Below are positions 19,556 through 29,514 of a stretch of DNA of 64,000 bases, one piece after another. The DNA lies in NCBI RefSeq assembly GCF_002844595.1, contig NZ_PJNW01000005.1, forward strand, positions 186,001 to 250,000. Direction: 5' to 3'. The translations under genes were made by a program, and so were the position numbers. This DNA is from Pleomorphomonas diazotrophica (GTDB lineage Bacteria > Pseudomonadota > Alphaproteobacteria > Rhizobiales > Pleomorphomonadaceae). The notes beneath the pieces were generated by a model. The model was not told where the DNA came from. It was given only the letters and a program-made list of their open reading frames with translations, and made no database searches. Every line of letters starts with the position of its first letter. The stretch's first letter is position 1.

Positions 19556-22500
19556 ATGTCGAACGCTGAATCCCCCACGAGCCCCGCCTCGCGTCCGGTC
19601 AGGGCCGGCGACCACGTTTTCCTGATCGACGGGTCGGGCTACATCTTCCGTGCCTATCACGCGCTGCCGCCGCTCACCCGCAAGTCGGACGGTGTGCCGG
19701 TCGGCGCCGTTTCCGGCTTCTGCAACATGCTGTGGCGGCTTCTGAAGGAAACCGAGCAGACCGCTGTCGGCGTCAAGCCAACGCATCTCGCCGTGATCTT
19801 CGACGCGTCCGCCGTCACCTTCCGCAACGAGATCTACCCGCTCTACAAAGCGCAGCGCCCCGAGCCGCCCGCCGACCTCCGGCCGCAGTTCGGATTGATC
19901 CGCGAGGCAGTCCGCGCCTTCAACGTGGCTTGCGTCGAGCAACTCGGCTACGAGGCCGACGACCTGATCGCCACCTATGCGGCGGAAGCGACGGCGGCAG
20001 GCGCTGACGTCACCATCGTCTCGTCGGACAAGGACCTGATGCAGCTTGTCGGCGACAGGGTCGTCCTGCTCGACACCATGAAGGACCGGCGGATCGGCGT
20101 GCCCGAGGTGATCGAGAAGTTCGGTGTGCCGCCCGACAAGGTGGTGGAAGTGCAGTCGCTCGCCGGCGATTCGGTGGACAACGTGCCCGGTGTGCCCGGC
20201 ATCGGCCTCAAGACGGCGGCGCAGCTCATTCTCGAGTATGGCAACCTCGAATCCCTGCTCGACGGTGCGGCCGGCATCAAGCAGCAGAAGCGGCGCGAGA
20301 ACCTGATCGCCTTCGCCGAACAGGCCCGCATCTCGCACCGTCTGGTGACGCTGAAACGCGACGTGCCGCTGGAGCATCCGATCGACGGGCTGGGGGTTCG
20401 GCCGATCATCGGCGAGCGGCTGATCGCCTATGCCAAGGCGATGGAGTTTTCGACCATTACCCGGCGCGTTGCCGAAACGACCGGCGTGGACCCCTCGAAG
20501 GTGGTGCCGGCCGTGGTGCCGGTGACGCACTGGCCGCCGGAAGGGGAGACCCCTCCCCTCACGGAGACCGCCGACGTCACGACCGTGGGCATCACAGTCG
20601 ACCCGCCGTCTCCCGAGATCGGCGCGGAAGGGGAAAGCGGCGTGTCGGCGCTGTCGGGCGCATTCACGCCGGCAACCCGTGCCGCCGAGGCACTGGCCCG
20701 GATGCAGGCGATCCCGGTCGACTACTCGGCCTATGAGACCGTCACCGACCTTGCCCGCCTCGAAGCCTGGGTGGCGGATGCCTATGAGGCCGGCCGCGTT
20801 GCCTTCGACACCGAGACCTCGGGCCTCGATCCCATGCAGGCAGAGATTGTCGGTGCATCGCTGGCCGTCACGCCCGGTCGGGCCTGCTACATTCCCTTCG
20901 CCCACGTTTCCGGGGCCGGAGACCTTCTGGGTGGCGGCCTGGTGCCGGGACAGATCACCGTTCGCGACTTCGTGCGGGTCATGAAGCCGCTTCTCGAGGA
21001 TCCCTCGGTCCTGAAGATCGGGCAGAACGCCAAATACGACTGGGTGGTTTTGAAGCGCCTAGGCATCACCATGGCGCCCTGTGACGACACCATGCTGATT
21101 TCCTACGCGCTCGATGCCGGCCGCATGGGCCACGGCATGGACGAGTTGTCGGAGGTGCTGCTCGGCCACAAGCCGATCGCCTTCAAGGACGTCTGTGGCT
21201 CGGGCAAGTCGATGATCACCTTCGACCGGGTGCCGCTCGACCGGGCCACGCATTACGCGGCCGAAGACGCCGACATCACGCTCCGCCTCTGGCACGTGTT
21301 GAAGCCGCGCCTTGTCGCCGAGGGGATGACCGCGCTCTACGAGACGGCCGAGCGGCCGCTGGTCGACGTCATCGCCCGCATGGAAATGCGCGGCGTTTCC
21401 GTTGACCGGCAGATCCTGTCGCGCCTCTCCGGCGACTTCGCGCAGTCGATGGCGGCGATGGAGGCCGGCATCTTCGAGGTGGCCGGCGAGACCTTCAACA
21501 TCGGCTCGCCCAAGCAGATCGGCGACATCCTGTTCGGCAAGCTCGGCCTCGCCGCCGCCAAGAAGACCAAGACCGGCGCCTGGGCGACCGGCGCCGACGT
21601 GCTGGAAGACCTCGCCGCCGAGGGGCACGAGTTGCCCCGCCGCATCCTCGACTGGCGGCAGCTCTCCAAGCTGAAGTCGACCTACACGGATGCGCTGCCC
21701 GGATACATCCATCCGGAGACCAGGCGTGTCCACACCAGCTATTCGCTGGCGTCCACCACCACCGGCCGCCTCGCCTCGTCGGAGCCCAATCTTCAGAACA
21801 TCCCGGTACGCACCGAGGAAGGCCGCAAGATCCGCCGCGCCTTCGTGGCGCCGCCGGGCCGCAAGCTGGTGTCGGCCGACTACAGCCAGATCGAGTTGCG
21901 CGTGCTTGCCCATGTCGCCGACATTCCGGCGCTGAAGAACGCCTTTGCCGAAGGCATCGACATCCATGCCATGACGGCCTCCGAGATGTTCGGCGTGCCG
22001 GTCGAGGGCATGGACCCGATGATCCGCCGCCGCGCTAAGGCGATCAACTTCGGCATCATCTACGGCATCTCTGCCTTCGGCCTCGCCAACCAGCTCTCCA
22101 TTCCGCGCGAGGAGGCGAGCGACTACATCAAGCGCTATTTCCAGCGTTTCCCCGGCATCCGCGACTATATGGAGGCGACCAAGCGGCAGGCGCGCGAGAA
22201 CGGCTTTGTCACCACCATCTTCGGCCGCAAGGCGCATTATCCGGAGATCGGCTCGCCCAATCCGTCGATGCGCGCCTTCATGGAACGGGCGGCGATCAAC
22301 GCGCCTATCCAGGGCTCGGCCGCCGACATCATCCGTCGTGCCATGGCGCGCATGGAAGCCGCGCTCGCCGAGGCGAGACTGTCGGCGCTGATGCTCCTGC
22401 AAGTTCATGACGAACTGATCTTCGAGGCGCCGGACGATGAGGTGGAGGCGACCATCCCGGTGGTGCGTGCCGTCATGGAAGGCGCTGCCGAGCCGGCCGT

Positions 22501-22564
22501 GAAGCTCGCCGTGCCGCTGGTGGTCGAAGCCCGTGCCGCCCAGAACTGGGACGAGGCGCACTGA
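19556..22564 (+). CDS. polA: DNA polymerase I
   Basis: 1002 aa with all three domains. The 5'-nuclease domain (~20-310) begins HVFLIDGSGYIFRAYHALPP. A ~90-residue Pro/Glu-rich linker follows (~325-390). The 3'-5' exonuclease retains its metal ligands (VAFDTETSGLDPM, LKIGQNAKYDW, YAAEDADIT), so proofreading should be active. The polymerase domain shows SADYSQIELRVLAH (motif A), RRRAKAINFGIIYG (O helix) and LLQVHDELIFEAP (motif C). It fills gaps in replication and repair. The 223 bp upstream contain no other gene. The stop overlaps the cobO start by 1 bp. Confidence 0.98.
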   Translation: MSNAESPTSPASRPVRAGDHVFLIDGSGYIFRAYHALPPLTRKSDGVPVGAVSGFCNMLWRLLKETEQTAVGVKPTHLAVIFDASAVTFRNEIYPLYKAQRPEPPADLRPQFGLIREAVRAFNVACVEQLGYEADDLIATYAAEATAAGADVTIVSSDKDLMQLVGDRVVLLDTMKDRRIGVPEVIEKFGVPPDKVVEVQSLAGDSVDNVPGVPGIGLKTAAQLILEYGNLESLLDGAAGIKQQKRRENLIAFAEQARISHRLVTLKRDVPLEHPIDGLGVRPIIGERLIAYAKAMEFSTITRRVAETTGVDPSKVVPAVVPVTHWPPEGETPPLTETADVTTVGITVDPPSPEIGAEGESGVSALSGAFTPATRAAEALARMQAIPVDYSAYETVTDLARLEAWVADAYEAGRVAFDTETSGLDPMQAEIVGASLAVTPGRACYIPFAHVSGAGDLLGGGLVPGQITVRDFVRVMKPLLEDPSVLKIGQNAKYDWVVLKRLGITMAPCDDTMLISYALDAGRMGHGMDELSEVLLGHKPIAFKDVCGSGKSMITFDRVPLDRATHYAAEDADITLRLWHVLKPRLVAEGMTALYETAERPLVDVIARMEMRGVSVDRQILSRLSGDFAQSMAAMEAGIFEVAGETFNIGSPKQIGDILFGKLGLAAAKKTKTGAWATGADVLEDLAAEGHELPRRILDWRQLSKLKSTYTDALPGYIHPETRRVHTSYSLASTTTGRLASSEPNLQNIPVRTEEGRKIRRAFVAPPGRKLVSADYSQIELRVLAHVADIPALKNAFAEGIDIHAMTASEMFGVPVEGMDPMIRRRAKAINFGIIYGISAFGLANQLSIPREEASDYIKRYFQRFPGIRDYMEATKRQARENGFVTTIFGRKAHYPEIGSPNPSMRAFMERAAINAPIQGSAADIIRRAMARMEAALAEARLSALMLLQVHDELIFEAPDDEVEATIPVVRAVMEGAAEPAVKLAVPLVVEARAAQNWDEAH

Positions 22565-23169
22565 TGACCGACGCGGATGCCGAACGCCACCGGCTGAAGA
22601 TGGCGAAGCGCAAGGCGGTGCAGGACGCGGAGGTCGCCTCGAAGACCATCAGCGAGAAAGGCCTGCTGATCGTCAACACCGGCCCCGGCAAGGGCAAGTC
22701 GACCGCCGCCTTCGGCCTTGTCGTCCGCGCCCTCGGCCATGGCTGGAAGGTGGGCGTCGTGCAGTTTGGCAAGGGTGGCTGGGAGAGCGGCGAGCGGCGC
22801 GTGCTTGAGGGCTTTCCCGGTGTGTCCTGGCATACCCTCGGCGAAGGCTTCACCTGGGAAACCCAGGACAGGGCGCGCGATGTCGCAGCGGCGGAAAGTG
22901 CCTGGGCGAAGGCGATGGCGCTGATGGAGGACCCCGCCATCCGCCTGCTCGTCCTCGACGAACTCAACATCGCGCTCCGCTATGAGCATCTGCCGCTTCT
23001 CGATGTGGTCGAGACACTGAAGACGCGGCGGAGCGATCTCACCGTGGTCGTCACCGGGCGCAATGCCAAGGCCAAGCTGATCGAGGCGGCCGACTGCGTG
23101 ACCGAGATGACCGCCGTGAAGCATCATTTCGCGGCCGGCGTGAAAGCCCAGGCCGGGATCGAGTTCTGA
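22564..23169 (+). CDS. cobO: Cob(I)yrinic acid a,c-diamide adenosyltransferase (CobO/BtuR)
   Basis: 201 aa. P-loop [18 protein letters not shown] near residue 40, then [13 protein letters not shown] and [13 protein letters not shown] (Walker B region), the CobO signatures, ending with [18 protein letters not shown]. It adenosylates the corrin cobalt using ATP in late cobalamin synthesis. It overlaps polA by one base and cobQ by one base, so the three genes are probably co-transcribed. Confidence 0.97.
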   Translation: MTDADAERHRLKMAKRKAVQDAEVASKTISEKGLLIVNTGPGKGKSTAAFGLVVRALGHGWKVGVVQFGKGGWESGERRVLEGFPGVSWHTLGEGFTWETQDRARDVAAAESAWAKAMALMEDPAIRLLVLDELNIALRYEHLPLLDVVETLKTRRSDLTVVVTGRNAKAKLIEAADCVTEMTAVKHHFAAGVKAQAGIEF

Positions 23170-24638
23170 TGGTTAGCCGGCTGATGTTTCAGGGGACCGG
23201 CTCGGACGTCGGCAAGTCGCTGATCGTCGCCGGTCTCTGCCGCCTCTTCGCCCGGCGCGGCCTCCGGGTGCGCCCCTTCAAGCCGCAGAACATGTCGAAC
23301 AACGCAGCGGTGACGATGGACGGCGGCGAGATCGGCCGGGCGCAGGCGCTGCAGGCGCGTGCCGCCGGTGTCGAGCCGTCCGTGCACATGAACCCGGTTC
23401 TCCTGAAGCCGCAGTCGGAAATCGGCTCGCAGGTGGTGGTGCAAGGACGCGTCGTCGGCAATGCCAGGGCTCGCGATTATCAGGCCATGAAGCCGCAGCT
23501 GATGCCGGCCGTGCTCGACAGCTTCGCGCGGCTGTCCGAGGATGCCGATCTCGTGCTGGTGGAGGGCGCCGGGTCGCCGGCGGAAATCAACCTTCGGGCC
23601 GGCGACATCGCCAACATGGGCTTTGCGCGCGCCACGGATACGCCGGTGGTGCTGATCGGCGACATCGACCGGGGCGGTGTCATCGCCAGCCTCGTCGGCA
23701 CCAAGGCGGTCATGGCAGACGACGATGCGGCACTCGTCGCCGGCTATCTCGTCAATCGCTTTCGGGGCGATGTGTCGTTGTTCGACACCGGCCTCGCCGA
23801 AATCACCCGCCGCACCGGTTGGTCGTCCTTCGGCGTGGTCCCCTATTTTCCGGAGGCTGGGCGGCTACCGGCCGAGGACGCGCTGGGGCTCAAGAGCCGC
23901 TACCACGCCGGCGGAGAAGACGGCCGCAAGCGCATCGTCGTTCCGGTGCTGCCGCGCATCGCCAACTTCGACGATCTCGACCCGCTTCGGCAGGAGCCCG
24001 GAGTCGACGTGATTCTTGCGGAGCCTGGCCGCCCGCTGCCGGCCGCCGACCTCGTGCTGCTGCCCGGTTCAAAGGCCACGATCCCCGATCTTCTCGCGCT
24101 CAAGGCGGAGGGGTGGGATATCGACATCCGCGCGCACGCCCGGCAAGGCGGGAAGGTACTCGGTCTCTGCGGCGGCTATCAGATGCTCGGCCGGGTCTTG
24201 CGCGACCCTGAGCGGATCGAGAGCGACATTGAGATCATCGAAGGCCTTGGTCTGCTTGATGTCGAGACCACCATGACCGGCGATAAGCGCCTCCGCCCGG
24301 TGAAGGGCGTGTCGATGCCCGACGGCACGCCGTTCTCCGGCTATGAGATGCATGTCGGCGCGACTGTCGGATCCGGTCGATCCAGGCCGTTCGCCCGTCT
24401 TTCGGATGGCAGCGACGAGGGGGCCGTCTCGCAGGACGGCAATGTCGTCGGCAGCTATTGTCATGGCCTGCTCGCCGACGATCGGCAGCGCGCAAGACTT
24501 CTCGCATGGATCGGCGCCGCGACCTCTGCACTCGCTTATGAGGCAGAGATCGACCGGGTGCTCGACGGTCTCGCCGATCATCTCGCAGCCCACCTCGACA
24601 TAGACGGCCTTCTCGACCTCAGCCGTAGGCGAGGATGA
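23169..24638 (+). CDS. cobQ: Cobyric acid synthase (CobQ/CbiP)
   Basis: 489 aa. N-terminal amidotransferase ATPase domain: [50 protein letters not shown]-terminal class I glutaminase-like domain with nucleophile Cys in [13 protein letters not shown] and HG in [10 protein letters not shown]. It amidates adenosylcobyrinic acid a,c-diamide at four positions with glutamine ammonia. The 1-bp overlap with cobO implies coupled translation. The 3' end overlaps the convergent cobD by 20 bp. Confidence 0.97.
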   Translation: MVSRLMFQGTGSDVGKSLIVAGLCRLFARRGLRVRPFKPQNMSNNAAVTMDGGEIGRAQALQARAAGVEPSVHMNPVLLKPQSEIGSQVVVQGRVVGNARARDYQAMKPQLMPAVLDSFARLSEDADLVLVEGAGSPAEINLRAGDIANMGFARATDTPVVLIGDIDRGGVIASLVGTKAVMADDDAALVAGYLVNRFRGDVSLFDTGLAEITRRTGWSSFGVVPYFPEAGRLPAEDALGLKSRYHAGGEDGRKRIVVPVLPRIANFDDLDPLRQEPGVDVILAEPGRPLPAADLVLLPGSKATIPDLLALKAEGWDIDIRAHARQGGKVLGLCGGYQMLGRVLRDPERIESDIEIIEGLGLLDVETTMTGDKRLRPVKGVSMPDGTPFSGYEMHVGATVGSGRSRPFARLSDGSDEGAVSQDGNVVGSYCHGLLADDRQRARLLAWIGAATSALAYEAEIDRVLDGLADHLAAHLDIDGLLDLSRRRG

Positions 24639-25611
24639 CGAGACCGAGCCAGACGAGCCCCAGCAAGGTGGCGATCAACAGCAGCGCCCGCCGGTAGAGC
24701 CGCAACGCGCGGTCGATGTCATAGGCGTTGACCTCGGCCCGGCCGTCGCCCATCCAGGCATCCTCGACGCGGCTATCGCCGTAGACCTTGGGGCCGTTGA
24801 GACGCAGGCCGAGCGCACCGGCCATGGCCGCCTCTGGCCAACCGGCGTTCGGCGACTTGTGACGGCGAGCGTCGCGGTCGATGGCCCTGACCGCTGCTGC
24901 CGCCGAGGCGCCATCATCGGCAAGCGCCGCCGCAACGATGGCCCAGGCTGTGAGGCGCGAAGCCGGCAGGTTGACCAAATCGTCGAGCCTCGCCGAAGCC
25001 CAGCCGAAGGCGAGATGGCGCGGGGTCTTGTGGCCGATCATGGAATCGGCGGTGTTGATCGCCTTGTAGGCCGCCGCTCCCGGCAAGCCGAAGACAGCCA
25101 TCCAGAACAGGGGCGCGGTAACGCCATCCGAGAAGCTCTCAGCCAAGCTCTCAATGGCCGCTCGGCAGACACCGGCGGCGTCGAGGTGGGCCGGATTACG
25201 CCCGACGATCTTGCCGACGGCCAGCCGCCCCGCCTCCAGGCCACCTTGGCGCATGGCGTCGGCAACCGCCGCGACGTGGACATGCAGGCTGCGGGCGGCC
25301 AGCAGCGTCGAGCCGGCAACGGCAGCAAGACAGGGACCGGCGATGGGACCGGCGAGACCGGCGAGCGAACCGATCGCCGCGGCCACAAGGACGCTCACCA
25401 TGACATTGACGGCGGCAGCGAGCATGCCGTTCAGACGACGGCGGTCCGCGTCGAACTCATCGCGGTTGAGCGTGCGGTCGAGAAAGCCGATCAGCGCGCC
25501 CATCCAGGTCACCGGATGCCCAATCCGCCGGAAGACGAGATCCGGGTAGCCGATCGCCGCTTCAAACCCGAGGGCCAGCAAGGCGATGAGGAGAGAGTCG
25601 AGCGGGACCAT
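24619..25611 (-). CDS. cobD: Adenosylcobinamide-phosphate synthase (CobD/CbiB), membrane protein
   Basis: 330 aa integral membrane protein. Signatures: [20 protein letters not shown] at the N-terminus, [35 protein letters not shown] and the [20 protein letters not shown] block. It attaches the aminopropanol linker to adenosylcobyric acid in the inner membrane. It is transcribed towards cobQ with a 20-bp overlap. The usual partner cobC is not upstream; a 584-bp gene-poor stretch lies there and I see no B12-riboswitch box in it. Confidence 0.96.
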   Translation of the reverse strand: MVPLDSLLIALLALGFEAAIGYPDLVFRRIGHPVTWMGALIGFLDRTLNRDEFDADRRRLNGMLAAAVNVMVSVLVAAAIGSLAGLAGPIAGPCLAAVAGSTLLAARSLHVHVAAVADAMRQGGLEAGRLAVGKIVGRNPAHLDAAGVCRAAIESLAESFSDGVTAPLFWMAVFGLPGAAAYKAINTADSMIGHKTPRHLAFGWASARLDDLVNLPASRLTAWAIVAAALADDGASAAAAVRAIDRDARRHKSPNAGWPEAAMAGALGLRLNGPKVYGDSRVEDAWMGDGRAEVNAYDIDRALRLYRRALLLIATLLGLVWLGLVILAYG

Positions 25612-26195
25612 TGTCAGCGTCTCTTCCGAGCGACGGCCAGACGGCCTGAAGCGTTAGCCGCGCCTTTCTGTCATGCCTCCCGCCGTTCCGAAAGCCCCGG
25701 CGTGTCGAACGCTGTGAGGCTGGGCGCCCCGACGGGAATGGCAAAGGACGATTCGGACGGGTTTTCGTCCCAGACGACAGGCAAATATTGCCGCAAAGAG
25801 TATCCCGTGAAATACCTAGGCGAGAGATTCTATCTGTGGTTGACGATGCGGAGTCAGTATCGGCCTGCGAGTCCCGCCATTTCTCAGCCCCCAAGAGGGA
25901 AAACTGGAAATTGTGATTCATTTCAAGACTCTATTCCTGCGGCACCCAGGATCTCCTCACCAGTCTTGCTTCAGCATCGATCGGGAACAAGACCTTACGG
26001 TCGAAAACGTATGATTCAACAAATGACAAGGAAGACTCGTAGAAACCAGTATCCTTAATAGCCGACTGCGCCGAATTGCCAGCCGAGAGAAGAATCCACT
26101 TCAGTTTTCGGTAACCAATCCATGCGTGTACTGCCATGCCCCAGGTCCACGGACAGGTGTGGCCTTCGACGCCTGTAGATTGTAGAGGCTCTAAG
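25612..26195. other. 584-bp gene-poor, lower-GC spacer between cobD and the che operon
   Basis: From about 25760 to 26130 the base composition drops visibly below the surrounding DNA. It must hold the leftward cobD promoter and the rightward che-operon promoter, but I could not assign -35/-10 boxes. One minus-strand frame (26137 to 25931, 68 codons) reads as ordinary protein without the arginine bias of shadow frames, but its codons lack the GC3 of real genes here and its ribosome site is poor. I treat it as unproven, possibly a gene remnant. Confidence 0.5.
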
Positions 26196-26519
26196 TTGCC
26201 GTCGCTCGAACAACGCAAGATTTCCTGCGATCTGACCGCCGCGCTCGACGCGTCTGCCGTCCGTGAACTCCATGCGCAAATCGAGCCTCTCGTTTCCGAG
26301 GCCACCTACCTGACCCTGAATGCCGCAGCCGTCGAACGGCTCGGTACCCAGGCCGTTCAGCTTTTTGTTGCAACCGCCCGCGCGCTCGAAATGAACGGCG
26401 GCCGGCTCGCGATCGTGAATATCACGCCAACCTTTCGCGAAGCCTATGCCGACCTCGGCCTTCTCGCCGAACTCGACGCCCGGAGCTCCATAAATGCCGA
26501 GAAAGATACTGACGGTTGA
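26196..26519 (+). CDS. Small STAS-domain protein of the chemotaxis operon
   Basis: About 107 aa. The STAS-like pattern is visible: LTAALDASAVRELHAQIEPL, then LTLNAAAVERLGTQAVQLF, then the GGRLAIVNITPTFREAYADL helix. The Asp-Ser-Ser-Gly phosphosite of SpoIIAA-type proteins is not present. Its place directly before cheY equals that of the small CheS-type gene in the Sinorhizobium meliloti che operon, whose product binds CheA and speeds CheY1 dephosphorylation; sharing that role is inference. The start is uncertain: TTG at 26196 has AGAGGC upstream, while an in-frame ATG at 26136 has no visible ribosome site. The 3' end overlaps cheY by 26 bp. Confidence 0.72.
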   Translation: MPSLEQRKISCDLTAALDASAVRELHAQIEPLVSEATYLTLNAAAVERLGTQAVQLFVATARALEMNGGRLAIVNITPTFREAYADLGLLAELDARSSINAEKDTDG

Positions 26520-26862
26520 CGACTCCAGGACCATGCGCGACATGGTCACCTACACGCTGAAGGGGGCTGGCTTCGACGTCCTCGAAGCCGAGGACGGGGT
26601 CAAGGCACTTGGCGTTCTCGCCAGTACCCGCGTCGACCTGATCATTACCGACATCAACATGCCCAACATGGACGGCGTGACGCTGGTCAAGCGGGTGCGC
26701 GCCGGTGGCGCTCACGCGTCGACGCCGATCCTGATCCTTACCACCGAATCCGGTGACGACAGAAAGGCCAGCGGAAAAGCCGCCGGAGCCACGGGCTGGA
26801 TCGTCAAGCCCTTTGCACCGGAGAAGTTGCTCTCCGTCGTCAACAAGGTTTGCCCCGCCTGA
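26494..26862 (+). CDS. cheY: Chemotaxis response regulator CheY
   Basis: 122 aa single receiver domain. Acid pocket D9/D10, phospho-acceptor D53 (LIITDINMPNMDG), Thr at 83-84 (ILTTES) and Lys105 (IVKPF), so all catalytic residues are present. There is no output domain. It takes phosphate from CheA and acts on the flagellar motor or, as in rhizobia, serves as a phosphate sink. It is the only stand-alone CheY in the window, so a second may exist elsewhere. It overlaps the STAS gene by 26 bp. Confidence 0.95.
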   Translation: MPRKILTVDDSRTMRDMVTYTLKGAGFDVLEAEDGVKALGVLASTRVDLIITDINMPNMDGVTLVKRVRAGGAHASTPILILTTESGDDRKASGKAAGATGWIVKPFAPEKLLSVVNKVCPA

Positions 26863-26880
26863 CCCTTCCGGACGGCCGTC

Positions 26881-28971
26881 ATGTCAACTCCGACCTTTGG
26901 TTCCGACGAACTCGCCCAGTTCCGCAGGACGTTCTTCGAGGAATGCACGGAACTGCTTGCCGACCTTGAGGAACGCCTCGGGGCGCTCGTCGCGTTTTCC
27001 AGCGACGTTGAGAGCCTCAACGCCATATTCCGCGCCGTTCATTCGGTGAAGGCCGGCGCCGGTGCCTTCGGCTATACCGTGTTGGTAGGCTTCGCGCATC
27101 GCTTCGAGGCGCTGCTCGACCGCCTGCGCGATGGCAAGGCGGAGCTGGACGAACGCACGCTCGCAGCACTCGTCGCGGCCGCAGACGTGTTTTCGGCCCT
27201 TGTCGATCTCGCCCGCCAGGGAGAGGTGCCCGCCGATGATTTCGGCGCCGATGTCGCCGAGGAGCTCGGCGCCCTGCTCGACGGCGCCGCCCCGACGGCC
27301 AGCGTGGCACGGCCGGCCGAAGCTGCACCGGAAGCAGCGAAGCCGGCCGAGAAAAGTTACCGCATCCTCTTTCGCCCTAACGCGGAGCTGTTCCGCCACG
27401 CCAACGAGCCGCTCTATCTGATCCGCGAGATGAAGACGCTCGGAGAGCTCACGGTCGACTGTGATCTCTCCCGCCTGCCGCCCTTTGATGCGTTCAACAT
27501 AGACGATTCCTATCTCGGCTGGACCATGACGCTACGCGCGGTCTGCACGCCGGCCGCCATCGCCGAGGTGTTCGAGTTCGTCGATGACGAATGCGTACTG
27601 ACGATCGAGGAGATCGCTGCTGCCGTCGAGCCCGATGAAGCCTCCCCCGTCGTCGCGGTCGCAGCGACGGTGGCAACGACCGTTGCGCCGCCGTCGGACC
27701 CCCAGCCGTCGGGAAGCAAGCCTTCTGAGAGCAAGGCCGCCGGCAAGACCGGGTCGATCTCGTCGATCCGCGTCGACCTCTATCGTGTCGACCGCCTCGT
27801 CAACATGGTGGGCGAACTGGTCATCGCCCAGGCGATGCTGGCGCAGCAGTTTACCGAGAGCCATAGCCACGACGACCCCACCGCGCTCCAGGGCTTCGAG
27901 CATCTGGCGGGGCTGACGCGCGAGTTGCAGGAATGCGTGATGGCCATCCGCATGCAACCCGTCAAATCGGTGTTCTCGCGCATGCCGCGCCTCGTCCGGG
28001 ACGTCGGCCACAAGACCGGCAAGGACGTACGCCTCGAAATGGCCGGCGAGCAGACCGAGGTCGACAAGACGGTAGTCGAGGAACTGGCCGACCCGCTGAC
28101 CCACATGATCCGCAACGCCGTCGATCACGGCATCGAGGACGCGGCGGAACGGCTTGCCGCCGGCAAGCCGGCCGAAGGCGTCATCCGCCTGTCCGCCCAG
28201 CACGCCGGCTCCAACATTCTGATCCATGTCGAGGACGACGGCGCCGGGCTCGACCGGGACCGCCTCTTCGCCAAGGCGGTCGAGAAGGGCATCGTGCCGG
28301 CGGGAGCCAAGCTCACCGGCGAGGAAATCGATGAGCTGATTTTCGCGCCGGGCTTCTCGACGGCGGCCGCCGTCACCGACGTGTCGGGCCGCGGCGTCGG
28401 CATGGACGTCGTCCGGCGCAATGTGCAGGCGCTTGGCGGCCGCGTCCAGGTGATGTCAACGCCGGGCAAGGGCACCCGTTTCACGCTGGTCATTCCGCTG
28501 ACCCTCGCCGTCCTCGACGGCATGGTGGTGGCAGTCGGCTGGGAGAAGTACATCCTGCCGCTCACCTCGATCGTCGAATCCTTCCGTCCCGGACGCGGCC
28601 AGATCCGCGTCATCCCCGGCGGCGGCGAGGTCGTGTCCATTCGCGGCGAGTTCGTCCGTCTGATCCACCTCGCCCGGGTATTCGGCGTCACGGAGGCCGT
28701 CGCCGACCCCTGCCAGGGCCTCGTCGTGCTGATCGAACTTGCCAACGGCGGCAAGCTCGGCGTCGTCGTCGACGAACTGATCGGCCAGCAGCAGGTGGTG
28801 ATCAAGTCGTTGCAGGACAATTACGACCCGGTTCCGGGGATCTCCGGCGCCACCATTCTCGGCAACGGGCGCGTCGCGCTCATCGTCGACATCGAGGAAC
28901 TGACCCGCCTTTACGACCGGAACGCCCGCATCGCCGATGCGCTGCGGCAGCCGATCGCCGCCAACGCCTGA
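26881..28971 (+). CDS. cheA: Chemotaxis histidine kinase CheA
   Basis: 696 aa. P1 (HPt) carries the phospho-His54 in FRAVHSVKAGAGAFGY. A P2-like segment (~160-245) starts YRILFRPNAELFRHANEPL. P3 dimerisation (~290-355) has VDRLVNMVGELVIAQAML. The P4 kinase has N box MIRNAVDHGIED, G1 VEDDGAGLDRD and G2 SGRGVGMDVVRRNV. P5 (~535-690) is the CheW-like coupling domain. All catalytic motifs are intact. It autophosphorylates under receptor-CheW control and feeds CheY and CheB, both encoded in this operon. It starts 18 bp after cheY. Confidence 0.98.
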   Translation: MSTPTFGSDELAQFRRTFFEECTELLADLEERLGALVAFSSDVESLNAIFRAVHSVKAGAGAFGYTVLVGFAHRFEALLDRLRDGKAELDERTLAALVAAADVFSALVDLARQGEVPADDFGADVAEELGALLDGAAPTASVARPAEAAPEAAKPAEKSYRILFRPNAELFRHANEPLYLIREMKTLGELTVDCDLSRLPPFDAFNIDDSYLGWTMTLRAVCTPAAIAEVFEFVDDECVLTIEEIAAAVEPDEASPVVAVAATVATTVAPPSDPQPSGSKPSESKAAGKTGSISSIRVDLYRVDRLVNMVGELVIAQAMLAQQFTESHSHDDPTALQGFEHLAGLTRELQECVMAIRMQPVKSVFSRMPRLVRDVGHKTGKDVRLEMAGEQTEVDKTVVEELADPLTHMIRNAVDHGIEDAAERLAAGKPAEGVIRLSAQHAGSNILIHVEDDGAGLDRDRLFAKAVEKGIVPAGAKLTGEEIDELIFAPGFSTAAAVTDVSGRGVGMDVVRRNVQALGGRVQVMSTPGKGTRFTLVIPLTLAVLDGMVVAVGWEKYILPLTSIVESFRPGRGQIRVIPGGGEVVSIRGEFVRLIHLARVFGVTEAVADPCQGLVVLIELANGGKLGVVVDELIGQQQVVIKSLQDNYDPVPGISGATILGNGRVALIVDIEELTRLYDRNARIADALRQPIAANA

Positions 28972-28989
28972 CCTTACGGAGACTTCTCC

Positions 28990-29490
28990 ATGGCAGAACC
29001 GCTAGACCTTCCCAGCATCGGCCCGGACGCCGCCACGGCGCAGACGCGACAGTTCATTTCCTTCCGCGTCGGCGAGGACGAATTCGCCATCGACATCATG
29101 GCGGTTCGCGAAATCAAGGGGTGGACCGAGACAACCGTCCTGCCGAACCAGCAGGACTACATGCTCGGGGTGCTCAACCTTCGCGGCACCATCGTGCCGA
29201 TCTTCGACCTTCGCTGCCGTTTCGGCCTCGGGCTCACCACCGCGACGCGCAGCCACGTGGTGATCATCGTGGCGATCGGCGGCCGTCTCCTCGGCCTGCT
29301 GGTGGATGCCGTCTCGGACATCCTGACCGTCAATGCCGCCGATATCCGGCCGGTGCCTGACGTCGACCAGCCGATCGACAACGCCTTCCTCGCCGGCATC
29401 ATTCCGGTCGGCGACAGCATGGTCGTCCTTCTCAGCCTCGAAAACCTCTTCGCCAATCATGGCCCGGCCAACGCCGCCATCGCCGCGTGA
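28990..29490 (+). CDS. cheW: Chemotaxis coupling protein CheW
   Basis: 166 aa single CheW domain: FISFRVGEDEFAIDIMAVRE, VLPNQQDYMLGVLNLRGTIV and VPIFDLRCRFG, the usual scaffold that joins MCP tips to CheA P5. It lies 18 bp after cheA and 24 bp before the mcp gene, consistent with a single transcript. The N-terminus is about 15 residues longer than in E. coli. Confidence 0.97.
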   Translation: MAEPLDLPSIGPDAATAQTRQFISFRVGEDEFAIDIMAVREIKGWTETTVLPNQQDYMLGVLNLRGTIVPIFDLRCRFGLGLTTATRSHVVIIVAIGGRLLGLLVDAVSDILTVNAADIRPVPDVDQPIDNAFLAGIIPVGDSMVVLLSLENLFANHGPANAAIAA

Positions 29491-29514
29491 GCGGCCTCTC
29501 CAGGAACTGACATC

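Noticed and set aside
20500-20730. Possible intein or insertion in polA
   Set aside because: The extra residues are a Pro/Glu-rich linker between domains, in frame, with no intein splice motifs; such linkers vary in alphaproteobacterial PolA.
25612-26195. Cobalamin riboswitch upstream of cobD
   Set aside because: No B12-box-like sequence found on the reverse strand; one weak CCCAGG-like partial match near 25945 does not fit.
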